Assembly: GCA_965195225.1 (NCBI GenBank)
Contig: CBDAFL010000022.1
Location: forward strand, 1 to 51,614
Direction: 5' to 3'
DNA: 51,614 nt
DNA from: JAHIKV01 sp965195225
Lineage (GTDB): Bacteria; Planctomycetota; Planctomycetia; Pirellulales; Thermoguttaceae
Shown here: positions 25,122-33,283 of the stretch, one piece after another
How the letters are laid out: each line of letters starts with the position of its first letter
How positions within the stretch are numbered: the stretch's first letter is position 1
The notes under the pieces: model-generated
Told to the model about the DNA's origin: nothing
The model's database searches: none
Seen by the model: the letters and a program-made list of their open reading frames with translations, nothing else
Position numbers and translations under genes: made by a program

Positions 25122-26717
25122 ATGAAAACACAACTCGAATCTTTGACTCGGTTGTTGGGCGGACCCGTGATCCGAAAGTGCCTTTTCGTTTCCCTTGCGA
25201 TGTTTGTGCTTTCAAACTGCAACCTGTTTGCGTCCGACGAGTTCCAGGAGTTGGTCCGTCTGGTTCCGCGTTCGGCAAACGCAATCGTGTTGCTGAACGT
25301 GGAGAAAGCGAAGGACAGCCCGATGGGTATTCGAGAGGACTGGAAGGCGAATATCAAGAAGGCTTTCGAGGCGGGGCTGATTCGCGTGCCGCCGCAAGCG
25401 ACGCGTTTCGTGCTGGCATCGCAAATCGACTTGGAATTCATGGAGCCGCTCTGGGAGGCCGCGATTGTCGACCTCGACAGGCATATCTCTCTCAAGCAAA
25501 TTGCCAAACGGCGCGGAGGCGTGCTCGATACCATCGAGAATCTGCCGGCGCTAGCATTGCCGAACGACACGTACATCGTGAAATTCGGACCCAAGACGCT
25601 GGGCGCGATGGGGCCGGCGAACCGTCAGGCTGTTGTGCGTTGGGTCCGCGAGGTGCGGAAACCATCGCCGCGGCCGCTCTCGCCGTATTTGCAGAAGGCG
25701 GCCGTTTTCTCCGACGACACCGGAAGCCAGGTCATCATGGCGGTCGATCTCCACGGCGCGATGTCGTTTGAACGCGTCGGCAAGTACTTGAAATCGAAGC
25801 AGAAACGCCTCGACGAGTGGAACGCGGATCTGCTTAAACTGACGAAACTGCTCTGCGACGTGCGGGGGGTCCGCATTGGCGTGCGGATCGGCGAACAGCC
25901 ATCGGCCAGGATCGCCGTTGATCTGCAGGGCGACGCCTCTGGGATTGCGTCCTTCGCCAAACCGCTGTTCCTACAGATAATGTCCGACTTGGGCGCATCG
26001 GTTAATGAAATACAGTCCTGGACCGCGCAAGCCAAGGGAAGCGAACTTTCGCTGTCCGGCCGTCTGACCAACAGCGGCCTGCGGCGGCTGTTGAGCGTAA
26101 TTGAGTCGCCCGTGTCCCACGAGAGCACCAGCGCGAAGGCGCCGCCGGTCAGCCCCGGCGATCTGCCGGCGATTCGGGCAAAAGCTTCGCAAGATCATTT
26201 CCGCGCGGTAGTGAGGATGTTCAGCGATCTGAAAGAAGACATGAGGAACGCCAAGACTCTCGCGTCGTCTTCGCTCTGGTTCGATAAGTACGCGAGACGA
26301 ATCGAACGACTGCCGATGCTCAACGTGGACGAGGAAGTTCTCAACTACAGTGGGTTTGTCGCCAGCCAAATGCGCCAGGCGTCTCAGGTGGTGAAGACCA
26401 TGGGAATTAAGTCCGGTGCGCGCACGGCGCAGATAACTTCCTCGAATGCCGCTCCGTATGCGGTCGGCACGACCCGCTGGGGTCGCTACGGCCGGTACGG
26501 CGGCTATGGCGGAGCGAGCAGCTACGGCGTGTACGGCGGCGGCGGCGTGCACGGCCAGCGGGCGGAAATGAAGAACGTCGAGGCCCAGCGCCGCACTATC
26601 CGCGCCCAGGAAAAGGGTATCGCGGCCACCGACGTCGGGCAGATTCGCCAAGGGGTCATTTCCGCCACGGCCGACATCCGCCGCGAGATGACCCAAAAGT
26701 ACCAGTTGCAGTTTTAG
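25122..26717 (+). CDS. secreted protein of unknown function with Gly/Tyr-rich segment
   Basis: A 531-residue protein. Residues ~18-38 form a signal sequence (KCLFVSLAMFVLSNCNLFAS) with a possible lipobox LSNC. The mature part starts DEFQELVRLVPRSANAIVLL, similar in style to the secreted protein at 329. At ~445-485 there is a low-complexity Gly/Tyr/Arg stretch (RWGRYGRYGGYGGASSYGVY), then a charged helical tail (KNVEAQRRTIRAQEKG). No catalytic motif is recognised. It is probably periplasmic or surface-exposed. Confidence 0.7.
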   Translation: MKTQLESLTRLLGGPVIRKCLFVSLAMFVLSNCNLFASDEFQELVRLVPRSANAIVLLNVEKAKDSPMGIREDWKANIKKAFEAGLIRVPPQATRFVLASQIDLEFMEPLWEAAIVDLDRHISLKQIAKRRGGVLDTIENLPALALPNDTYIVKFGPKTLGAMGPANRQAVVRWVREVRKPSPRPLSPYLQKAAVFSDDTGSQVIMAVDLHGAMSFERVGKYLKSKQKRLDEWNADLLKLTKLLCDVRGVRIGVRIGEQPSARIAVDLQGDASGIASFAKPLFLQIMSDLGASVNEIQSWTAQAKGSELSLSGRLTNSGLRRLLSVIESPVSHESTSAKAPPVSPGDLPAIRAKASQDHFRAVVRMFSDLKEDMRNAKTLASSSLWFDKYARRIERLPMLNVDEEVLNYSGFVASQMRQASQVVKTMGIKSGARTAQITSSNAAPYAVGTTRWGRYGRYGGYGGASSYGVYGGGGVHGQRAEMKNVEAQRRTIRAQEKGIAATDVGQIRQGVISATADIRREMTQKYQLQF

Positions 26718-26778
26718 GGCAACTGGACGAACGTGGACAATTTGCGTGTGGCCACCGCCGGAAATTGAAACCACCGTA

Positions 26779-26858
26779 TTTAGCCCCGGGTGAATACACC
26801 CGGGGCAAGCGGTTTTCCGCATTCAACCCGGCCCGCCGTGTATTCACGGCGGGCTAAA
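26779..26858. repeat. double-hairpin palindromic element
   Basis: Two perfect hairpins, GCCCCGGGTG-AATA-CACCCGGGGC (26783-26806) and GCCCGCCGTG-TATT-CACGGCGGGC (26831-26854), are enclosed by TTTAGCCC/GGGCTAAA. It is REP/BIME-like in layout. Related TTTAGCC...GGCTAAA is at 30661-30678. Confidence 0.75.
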
Positions 26859-26945
26859 TGAACTATTTCAGGACACGCTTTCAATACAAGATGGAAAAAT
26901 GAAGCGGGCGCCGTTTCCGCGGTTTCTTCGAGTTGAGGAGGGAAT

Positions 26946-28304
26946 ATGCCGTTGTTTGGTTGGACTAAGCCGGATTGCCCGGTGGGTATTCGGGAGAAGG
27001 CCTGGGTCGAATTGCGGATGCGGTGGCTGGGCGAGCAGTTCGGAACCAGACGGCTCACCCGCTGCGATATAATCCTGCCGACCGAGGATTATTTTCCCGG
27101 CGGCTGGGATGGGAAGCCCGAGTCCGCCCGGCGGCTGTTCGATCGGCTGTGTCAATACATGGAGGTTCCTCCTTCGCAGGTTGATCTTCAAATTCCTTCG
27201 GAGAATAGCTCGATCGAGACGGTCGGTTCCGACGAGCCGGGCGTTATCCGCGTGCCCGACGCGCAGCTTGCCGACCCGCTCGCACTGGTGGCGACGCTGG
27301 CCCGAAAGTTGTCTCGCCACGTGTTGAACCAACGACATTTGCCGGCGAACGAGCCGGACCGCGAGTTGGTGGCCGATCTGACGCCCGTGATTTTCGGGTT
27401 GGGTATATTCACCGCCAACGCAACCGTATCCGAGTCTTACGAACGGGCAGGGCGAAGGAGTGCGTGGTCCGTCGATCGGATGAGTTACCTGCCTGCCCGC
27501 GTGACGGCCTACGCGATGGCCCTTCACGCCTGGCTGCGCGGCGACGAGCGGCCCGCCTGGACCGGCTATCTGCGGCGCGACGCGGCGGAAGCGTTCGATC
27601 GGGCTCTGCGCTTCCTGAGCGGGACCGAGGATTCGCTGCTGTGCCCCTACAGCATCCGCTCCTGGGACCAAAACCCTTCGATCGGCAAACTGCTCGATCG
27701 GCTGGAACGCGGCTCGGACTCCGCCCGCGTCTCCGCGCTGTGGGAGCTTGCCCAGTGCGGTTCCGTCTCCGCCGAGTCCGTGCGGGCCGTAACCGATTAT
27801 CTCGTCGATCGTCGAGTCGTTCTTCGCGCCGAAGCGGCTCGCACGTTGGCCGCATGGGGACCGGCGGCCGAGCCGGCGATTGCCGAACTCATCGATGCAT
27901 TGGGTGATGGGGAGGATGAGGTGCGCATGGCCACCGCATACGCGCTCGGAAAATTGCGACTCAGTCCAAAGACGGTGCTGCCGGAGCTTGCCGACCGATT
28001 GGACGATCCCACGATGATCGACACCGTGGCCTGGGCGTTGGCGCAATTCGGGCCGGCCGCCGAGCCGACTTTGCCGCTATTGCTGTCGCGTCTGAAGGAT
28101 GAACTCGGTCGCGGCGACGGGGCAATCGACTATCTTGTATACGCCGTTCGGGCGATATCACCCGATCCCGACGCCGAGCTACAATCGCTGATCGACTCTT
28201 GCGACGCCGAATTGCAGCCGCAGGCACGGGCAATCCTGCCGGAACACGGCGACATTAACCACCCGCCGGGCAGCAACGGCTTGAGTGTTTGGGCCGGGGT
28301 ATGA
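26946..28304 (+). CDS. HEAT-repeat protein
   Basis: A 452-residue soluble protein. The first ~230 residues form a domain I do not recognise (MPLFGWTKPDCPVGIREKAW...). From ~255 to ~400 there are about four HEAT repeats (ARVSALWELAQCG; RAEAARTLAAWGPAAEPAIA; VRMATAYALGKLRLSPKTVL; IDTVAWALAQFGPAAEPTLP) of ~35 residues each. HEAT arrays usually bind proteins. There is no signal peptide or membrane segment. A GAGGAGGGAAT lies before the ATG. Confidence 0.82.
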   Translation: MPLFGWTKPDCPVGIREKAWVELRMRWLGEQFGTRRLTRCDIILPTEDYFPGGWDGKPESARRLFDRLCQYMEVPPSQVDLQIPSENSSIETVGSDEPGVIRVPDAQLADPLALVATLARKLSRHVLNQRHLPANEPDRELVADLTPVIFGLGIFTANATVSESYERAGRRSAWSVDRMSYLPARVTAYAMALHAWLRGDERPAWTGYLRRDAAEAFDRALRFLSGTEDSLLCPYSIRSWDQNPSIGKLLDRLERGSDSARVSALWELAQCGSVSAESVRAVTDYLVDRRVVLRAEAARTLAAWGPAAEPAIAELIDALGDGEDEVRMATAYALGKLRLSPKTVLPELADRLDDPTMIDTVAWALAQFGPAAEPTLPLLLSRLKDELGRGDGAIDYLVYAVRAISPDPDAELQSLIDSCDAELQPQARAILPEHGDINHPPGSNGLSVWAGV

Positions 28305-28320
28305 TGTAAGCGAAGTTTGC

Positions 28321-28374
28321 CCATGGGTCGGAAAACGCGGAAACCCTACACGGGTAAGCTCCGCTTACCCATGG
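28321..28374. terminator. hairpin between convergent genes
   Basis: Stem GGGTAAGC-TCC-GCTTACCC (28352-28370) with outer CCATGGGT/ACCCATGG arms. It lies between the HEAT gene and the phosphatase gene, which point at each other. It lacks a T-run, so the terminator role is only likely. Confidence 0.5.
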
Positions 28375-28405
28375 CACCCATTCCAAGGGCTTTCCGCAAC
28401 AGAAA

Positions 28406-29062
28406 CTAATTCCTTGCTTCTCCGTTTTTGTCCGCCTGCCAAACCTGGCCGCTGTCAACGTCCATGGCCGTGAGCCAGCCGACGCCGTAGCACCAGGTGT
28501 CGATGCACTTCAGATAGCCGAGGTCGCGGATTTCGCCGTTGTGTTGCGAGGCGTGGCCGACAATCGCCGTCTTGCCCGAGCAATGAGGGCCGGGCAAACG
28601 CTTATTGATCGAGTCCCAAAGCAGCACGTCCCGCGGCTGATCCCCCAGCGGCCGATCGGCAAGGTAGCCGCCGTGAACGTAGAAGTACCGCTGGGACTCG
28701 TGAAGCAGCCGGCAATTCCGCAGGAAATCGACGTGCGAGGAGGGCACGTCCTCGGGCCGCACCGTGCCGTATGATTGCAACGTGGCCTCGCCGCCGAACA
28801 GGAGCCACTCGACGTATAGTTGCGATTGCCCGTCGATGACCTGCAACATCATCTCTTCGTGGTTGCCCAGCAGGGGGACCAACCGGCATTGATGCCGCAA
28901 CTCCATCAACCGCTCAATCACCTCGCGGCTCTGGGGGCCGCGGTCGACGTAATCGCCCAGGGTAACGATCGTATCGTCCGGTCGAGGCCGGATCGCCGCC
29001 AGCAGGGTGTCCAGCGCGGGCAGGCAGCCGTGGATGTCGCCGATGGCAATGGTGCGGCTCAT
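28406..29062 (-). CDS. serine/threonine-type metallophosphatase
   Basis: A 218-residue phosphoprotein-phosphatase-like calcineurin-fold enzyme. The metal-binding blocks are complete: GDIHG (Asp9, His11), GDYVDRG (Asp37, Asp40-Arg41) and GNHEEM (Asn67-His68). The later HGG (VHGGYLA) and GH (IVGHASQH) blocks are also there. The length fits the bacterial PrpA/B-like or Ap4A-hydrolase-like subgroup; sequence alone does not decide between them. Cytoplasmic. The gene is divergent from the lipase-like gene at 29210. Confidence 0.9.
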   Translation of the reverse strand: MSRTIAIGDIHGCLPALDTLLAAIRPRPDDTIVTLGDYVDRGPQSREVIERLMELRHQCRLVPLLGNHEEMMLQVIDGQSQLYVEWLLFGGEATLQSYGTVRPEDVPSSHVDFLRNCRLLHESQRYFYVHGGYLADRPLGDQPRDVLLWDSINKRLPGPHCSGKTAIVGHASQHNGEIRDLGYLKCIDTWCYGVGWLTAMDVDSGQVWQADKNGEARN

Positions 29063-29151
29063 GGGTCAGACGCTGGGTTTCGACATGTAAAAATCCCATT
29101 ATAATGATCCGGGCGGCGTTGCATAATGCCCGGAACGACGCCTGCATGTTG

Positions 29152-29174
29152 GGGTGGCAGTTGGACTGCCACCC
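29152..29174. repeat. palindrome GGGTGGCAGT
   Basis: GGGTGGCAGT-TGG-ACTGCCACCC, a perfect 10-bp stem in the divergent promoter region. The same stem is used at 31316-31386. Confidence 0.75.
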
Positions 29175-29209
29175 TAACCGCGGTCTGTACCAACCTTGCG
29201 ATTGTGAAC

Positions 29210-30208
29210 ATGACAGCGCATTACCGCGTACTCAGTATCGTTTTGTTGATTTTGGCCGCATCGGCGGTCTTTGCAGGCCGACCGGCCAGCCGGGAGATGG
29301 ATGTGGACAACCCCGATTCGATTCCAATGCCCACCCTGGGGGGGAAGCAGTTCTGGGCCGACGAGTTGTTCTTCCATCAGTGGCGGATTCAACGGAACGT
29401 GCTGAGCGGACACCGCCGGCTGTTGGACGAGCAGAACTGGCGGCACACCTCGGGCACGTTCGACCATTGCCGCGCGGTGCTGGAGCAGATCAAACGCGAC
29501 CGCGGCCTGTCGCCGATGACCGGCAAGGCGGTGGTTGTGCTCCACGGCCTGGGACGCAGCCGGTCGTCGATGAACGCGCTCTGCAAGCATCTCCGGGAAA
29601 AGGGGGGCTATCGGATCTTCAACGTCGGGTATCCGAGCACGCAATACGACATGGCCGAGCAGGCCCGCACGCTCCGCCAGCTAATCGACAACCTCGACGG
29701 AATCGAGGAGATCAACTTCGTCGGCCACAGCATGGGCAACATCGTGGTCCGCCACTATCTGGGCGATCTGGCCGAGGCGGACCGCCGGGCCGTCGCTCGT
29801 TTCGGTCGGTTCGTCATGCTCGCCCCGCCCAACCAGGGCGCGCGGTTGGCCTCCATTCTTGCCAACAACGTCTTGTTCAAGCAGATCACCGGCGAGGCGG
29901 GCCAGCAGCTCGGCCGCCAATGGCCCAAGTTGGAAAAGCGCCTGGCCACGCCCGGCTTCCAGTTCGGCATCGTTACCGGCGGAAAAGGAGACGGAAAGGG
30001 CTACAACCCGTTGCTCTCCGGAGACAACGACGGCGTGATCTCCGTTGAAACGGCAAAACTCGCCGGGGCACGCGACTTCATCGTCGTTCCCAGCTTGCAC
30101 TCGTTCGTCATGGACAAGGTCCAGGTCCAGCGGTGCGTGCTTTCTTTCCTGCAGCACGGCTACTTCGTTTCCGAGCCGAAACGACAACCACTGGAGAAAC
30201 AGCCATGA
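29210..30208 (+). CDS. exported lipase-like alpha/beta hydrolase
   Basis: A 332-residue protein starting at MTAHYRVLSIVLLILAA, a clear signal peptide (the upstream ATG at 29126 lies in repeat sequence). The alpha/beta-hydrolase core starts at VVVLHGLGRS (oxyanion loop, ~108-117). The nucleophile elbow GHSMG has Ser174. An acid residue is likely in SGDNDGVIS and the His in PSLHSF. The shape is like class-2 lipases that release fatty acids in the periplasm. It overlaps ruvX by 4 bases (ATGA), so the two are translated from one message. Confidence 0.85.
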   Translation: MTAHYRVLSIVLLILAASAVFAGRPASREMDVDNPDSIPMPTLGGKQFWADELFFHQWRIQRNVLSGHRRLLDEQNWRHTSGTFDHCRAVLEQIKRDRGLSPMTGKAVVVLHGLGRSRSSMNALCKHLREKGGYRIFNVGYPSTQYDMAEQARTLRQLIDNLDGIEEINFVGHSMGNIVVRHYLGDLAEADRRAVARFGRFVMLAPPNQGARLASILANNVLFKQITGEAGQQLGRQWPKLEKRLATPGFQFGIVTGGKGDGKGYNPLLSGDNDGVISVETAKLAGARDFIVVPSLHSFVMDKVQVQRCVLSFLQHGYFVSEPKRQPLEKQP

Positions 30209-30657
30209 GCCGTCAGTCTCCGGCCGCCGGGCGCGTGGCCGGCGTCGATTTCGGCACGGTGCGGATCGGAATCGCCATCAGCGACGCCGACCGGAAGATC
30301 GCCAGTCCGCTGGAAAACTACACACGCCGCGGGACGGAGCAGGACGCACGGTGGTTCCGGCGGCTGATTGATGAGCATGAGCTGGTCCTGCTCGTCGTGG
30401 GGTTGCCGCTCCACATGGACGGCCGCGAGAGCGAAAAATCGCTCGAGGCGCGACGGTTCGGTGATTGGCTGGCCGAGACGACCGGCCTGCCGGTCGAGTA
30501 TTTCGACGAACGGCTGACCAGTCACGAAGCCGAACGGCTCCTGATCGATGCCGAGCTGACGCATAAGCGTCGCAAGAAGAGGCTCGACATGCTCGCCGCC
30601 CAGATCATACTTCGAGGATATCTGGAGTCGGGGACGGGGAGCGGGGGGCGGGAATAG
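30205..30657 (+). CDS. ruvX: Holliday junction resolvase-like RuvX (YqgF)
   Basis: A 150-residue RNase H-fold protein. The catalytic acidic residues are visible: Asp15 in GVDFGTVRIG, Asp101-Glu102 in FDERLTS, and Asp128 near KRLDMLAA. GLPLHMDG fits the family. Relatives process pre-16S rRNA ends and were first described as Holliday-junction nucleases. The start overlaps the lipase-like stop (ATGA). The last ten residues (ESGTGSGGRE) come from a G-rich heptad tract at the 3' end. Confidence 0.9.
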   Translation: MSRQSPAAGRVAGVDFGTVRIGIAISDADRKIASPLENYTRRGTEQDARWFRRLIDEHELVLLVVGLPLHMDGRESEKSLEARRFGDWLAETTGLPVEYFDERLTSHEAERLLIDAELTHKRRKKRLDMLAAQIILRGYLESGTGSGGRE

Positions 30658-30685
30658 ATGTTTAGCCCGTCGGCTAAACGGGCTA
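30628..30685. repeat. heptad tract and palindrome at ruvX 3' end
   Basis: TCGGGGA-CGGGGAG-CGGGGGG-CGGGAAT at 30628-30655 codes the RuvX tail. TTTAGCC-CGTC-GGCTAAA follows at 30661-30678. A faint TTCTCCC-TTCTCTC tract lies at ~30721-30736. Confidence 0.6.
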
Positions 30686-30888
30686 ATCTAGCGAAACTTT
30701 GACGGCCCTCGCTCCTCGCTTTTCTCCCTTCTCTCCTCCGAGTTCTTTTCCGGCTCTGACGCCTGTGCGTTATATGCGGGATATTCATTCAATGCGGATA
30801 GTGCCGCATGCCGATGCTTTTGGTATCTGACCCAGATTATCGGCAGGGTTGTGCCTGCACATATCGACACGAATAAAGGGGGGATACC

Positions 30889-31281
30889 ATGATCCGCCGG
30901 ATCGTTTTCGTGCTGCTTTTCGCGGCCTTGATAGCGTCCGTTTTCTGCGTTGCCGCGACCGAAGCCCAGCAATCCTACGGTCGCCAGTGGGGCCACAGTT
31001 ACAGTACCCAAGACTGGAACCGGATGTATCACTATCCGTATGTATACTATCCGCAAAACTTCTGGGGCGCGGATTACTATCGCAGCAGCGAAGACCTCTA
31101 TCATCGCTATCCGCCGGAAATGCGAACCCCGGTCTACCACAAGCAGTGGCAGAACTATTATCCCCAGCATCGCGGCGACCCACGATCCAAACAGCATCAG
31201 TTCTTTCCGATGTTCACCGGCCAGCGTCACTCGGGCGTGAGATACCACCAGGGTCATCATTTCATCGCCGACGTGTTCTAG
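30889..31281 (+). CDS. small secreted Tyr/His-rich protein
   Basis: A 130-residue protein. The signal peptide is at 1-~27 (RRIVFVLLFAALIASVFCVA, then TEAQQ). The mature part is rich in Tyr, His, Gln and Arg (RMYHYPYVYYPQNFWGADYY; YHQGHHF), which is unusual for a soluble enzyme and may bind metal or mediate wall/matrix contacts (inference). GGGGGG precedes the ATG. It has no domain known to me. It stands alone between ruvX and nuoA. Confidence 0.72.
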   Translation: MIRRIVFVLLFAALIASVFCVAATEAQQSYGRQWGHSYSTQDWNRMYHYPYVYYPQNFWGADYYRSSEDLYHRYPPEMRTPVYHKQWQNYYPQHRGDPRSKQHQFFPMFTGQRHSGVRYHQGHHFIADVF

Positions 31282-31283
31282 CT

Positions 31284-31407
31284 CCCGTTGAAAAAGGGTG
31301 CCCAAGCGAGATTGTTGGGGTGGCAGTTGTACTGCCACCCCTGTTTTTGCTGCGTTTCCCGGGGTGGCAGTACAACTGCCACCCCAACATGTGGCTTTTT
31401 CAACGGG
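31284..31407. repeat. three-level nested palindrome
   Basis: The outer arms CCCGTTGAAAAAG (31284-31296) and its complement (31395-31407) enclose two 27-bp arms (31315-31341, 31361-31387). These arms are complementary to each other and each also folds on itself (GGGTGGCAGT...ACTGCCACCC). It lies in the gene-free interval 31282-31687. Confidence 0.85.
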
Positions 31408-31530
31408 CTGCTAGCTCCCGCGTTGCAGACCGTGAAAACCACGTCTCCGCACCTTTTGGGGGGTTGCGTTTTTGCGAATCGCGTCCCATAATCCATAAAC
31501 GTGGGGGCAATTATTCCCTCACCGAGTTTG

Positions 31531-31569
31531 CCCTTCGCAGGTTCCTGCCCCACCTGCGAAGGGTTTTTT
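31531..31569 (+). terminator. intrinsic terminator upstream of nuo operon
   Basis: CCCTTCGCAGGT (31531-31542), a 9-base loop, ACCTGCGAAGGG (31552-31563), then TTTTTT. This is a 12-bp perfect stem, the best intrinsic terminator in the window. It probably insulates the nuo promoter from upstream transcription. Confidence 0.8.
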
Positions 31570-31616
31570 ATTGTCTCAACTCGCCCTCCACCTCGTGAGG
31601 GTGGGCTTCCGGGAGA

Positions 31617-31645
31617 TTGACCCTTTCCGGAGATGCCCTTAGAAT
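31617..31645 (+). promoter_or_regulatory. putative nuo operon promoter
   Basis: TTGACC (31617-31622), a 17-base spacer, TAGAAT (31640-31645). The predicted transcript start is ~31652, giving a ~36-base leader with AAAAGGA before the nuoA ATG. It sits directly after the terminator, which favours a real start. Confidence 0.6.
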
Positions 31646-31687
31646 GCGGCGTTGTTTGCTTTTCCACGGCAAAAAGGACATCGACGG

Positions 31688-32167
31688 ATGGATCTTTCGA
31701 TTTTGCCGATCATTCCGATCGTTTTGCTGGTGGCCTGCGTGATTGGGCTGGCGGTTGGGTTGCTCATCGTGGGCCAAATTCTCAATCCGACCCGGCCGGG
31801 GGCCGTCAAGCTGATGCCTTACGAGAGCGGCATGGACCCGATCCACGACGCTCGACGCCGCTTCGACGTCCGCTTCTTTCTGCTGGCAATCGCCTTTCTG
31901 GTATTCGACGTTGAATTGCTGTTCCTCTATCCCTGGGCGGTGGCGAGAGGGAATGGTGAATGTAGAGTGATGAATGATGAATTGACGGCCGAAGTCAAAT
32001 CAAAATCCACTGCCGATATTCATAATTCATCATTCAACAATCATCATTCATCCCCCGCCCCCACAACCAACCGGCACATGGTGTTCGCCGGCGCGATGAC
32101 GTTCCTGGCCCTGTTGACCCTCGGATTCGTCTACGATTGGCGCAAGGGGGTGTTCCAATGGCGGTGA
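31688..32167 (+). CDS. nuoA: NADH-quinone oxidoreductase subunit A, with repeat insertion
   Basis: A 159-residue membrane subunit of complex I. Membrane segments are at ~6-30, 61-83 and 130-149. The conserved loop KLMPYESGMDP is present, and VFDVELLFLYPWA marks the second segment. NuoA is usually ~120-130 residues. Here ~40 residues (88-129, GECRVMNDELT...SSPAPTTNR) between segments 2 and 3 are encoded by heptad repeats. The start MDLSILPIIP was chosen from the SD and the hydrophobic start. It overlaps nuoB by 10 bases. Confidence 0.93.
   Translation: MDLSILPIIPIVLLVACVIGLAVGLLIVGQILNPTRPGAVKLMPYESGMDPIHDARRRFDVRFFLLAIAFLVFDVELLFLYPWAVARGNGECRVMNDELTAEVKSKSTADIHNSSFNNHHSSPAPTTNRHMVFAGAMTFLALLTLGFVYDWRKGVFQWR
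31951..32052. repeat. heptad inverted repeat inside nuoA
   Basis: The left run GAATGGT-GAATGTA-GAGTGAT-GAATGAT-GAATTGA (31951-31985) and the right run ATTCATA-ATTCATC-ATTCAAC-AATCATC-ATTCATC (32018-32052) have five units each in opposite orientation. Confidence 0.85.
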
Positions 32168-32739
32168 CGGACGTTACCGGCCGAGGTGAAGCAGGCCCGG
32201 CCTCGATCGCCGAGTTGCCCGAGGGCGTGGCGATCACCAAACTCGATGAGCTGGTCGGTTGGTGCCGGAAGAACAGCCTTTGGCCGATGCCCTTCGCCAC
32301 GGCCTGTTGCGGGATCGAGCTGATGGCAACCGGGGCAAGCCGCCACGACCTGGCGCGGTTCGGGGCCGAGGTCTTCAGGTTCAGTCCCCGCCAGTGCGAC
32401 CTGATGATCGTGGCCGGTCGAGTGGTGATGAAGATGCTGCCGGTGTTGCAGCGGATTTGGCAGCAGATGCCCGAGCCTAAGTGGTGCATCTCGATGGGTG
32501 CCTGCGCCTCGACCGGCGGCGTGTTCGACACCTACAGCGTGGTGCAAGGGATCGACCGCTTCTTGCCCGTCGACGTGTACACGCCCGGTTGTCCACCCCG
32601 GCCCGAGCAACTGATTCAATCCATCATTGACTTGCAAGAGAAAATCCAACGCGAAGATACGATATTCTGCCGCGAGTTCGACGCCCCCTCGCGGCAGCAG
32701 TTGCCCCGGGCGCTGCGGGAGAAGGGGCGAGGGGCATGA
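32158..32739 (+). CDS. nuoB: NADH-quinone oxidoreductase subunit B
   Basis: A 193-residue peripheral-arm subunit carrying the 4Fe-4S cluster N2, which passes electrons to quinone. The ligands Cys50-Cys51 (TACCGIE), Cys116 (SMGACAS) and Cys145 (TPGCPPRPE) are all present. The ATG at 32158 lies inside the last codons of nuoA, which suits coupled translation, and is preferred to an upstream Met. It overlaps nuoC by 4 bases. Confidence 0.96.
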   Translation: MAVTDVTGRGEAGPASIAELPEGVAITKLDELVGWCRKNSLWPMPFATACCGIELMATGASRHDLARFGAEVFRFSPRQCDLMIVAGRVVMKMLPVLQRIWQQMPEPKWCISMGACASTGGVFDTYSVVQGIDRFLPVDVYTPGCPPRPEQLIQSIIDLQEKIQREDTIFCREFDAPSRQQLPRALREKGRGA

Positions 32740-33221
32740 AAATCCAGCAACTACAAACCGCCTTTCCCGATCTGACCGCAAGCGAGTTTCGCGGGCAGAC
32801 GCGGGTAGTCGCGCCGGTCGAGTCGGTCCATGAAGTGCTCGAAACACTCAAAGAGAAGTTCGCTTTCGATCTGTTGGTCGATATTACTTGCGTCGATTAC
32901 CTCTACTACCCCGACGCCGAGGACCGTTTCGGACTGGTGTATCTGCTTGCCAACGCGGAGACCGGCCGGCGGATCACGGTGCGGTGTTTTGTGAACGACA
33001 CGGACCCGACCGTGCCATCGGTCGTCGGGCTGTGGACGGGGGCCAACTGGCTGGAGCGGGAGGTGTGGGACATGTTCGGCGTCCGTTTCGACGGACACCC
33101 GGACCTGCGGCGGATTCTCATGCCCGAGGAATTCACGGCCCATCCATTGCGGAAAGACTACCCCTTGCAGGGTCGAGGCGAGCGGCATAATTTCCCGGTG
33201 ATTACGCGAGCGGAAAGCTAG
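32736..33221 (+). CDS. nuoC: NADH-quinone oxidoreductase subunit C
   Basis: A 161-residue 30-kDa-type subunit, separate from NuoD (fused in E. coli). The signature LEREVWDMFGVRFDGHPDLRR is followed by LPL-type HPLRKDYPLQG. It starts with ATGA over the nuoB stop codon. A hairpin repeat separates it from nuoD. Confidence 0.95.
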   Translation: MKIQQLQTAFPDLTASEFRGQTRVVAPVESVHEVLETLKEKFAFDLLVDITCVDYLYYPDAEDRFGLVYLLANAETGRRITVRCFVNDTDPTVPSVVGLWTGANWLEREVWDMFGVRFDGHPDLRRILMPEEFTAHPLRKDYPLQGRGERHNFPVITRAES

Positions 33222-33236
33222 CTGCGAAAAAAGCAT

Positions 33237-33265
33237 CTTGTTCCCACGCGGAGCGTGGGAACAAG
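33237..33265. repeat. hairpin between nuoC and nuoD
   Basis: CTTGTTCCCACGC-GGA-GCGTGGGAACAAG, a 13-bp perfect stem 15 bases after the nuoC stop codon. No T-run follows, so read-through is expected. Confidence 0.85.
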
Positions 33266-33283
33266 GGAAATCATTTTACCCAA

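Noticed and set aside
26779..26858. Rho-independent terminator
   Set aside because: Two strong hairpins, but no T-run on either side and REP-like outer arms. Listed as a repeat.
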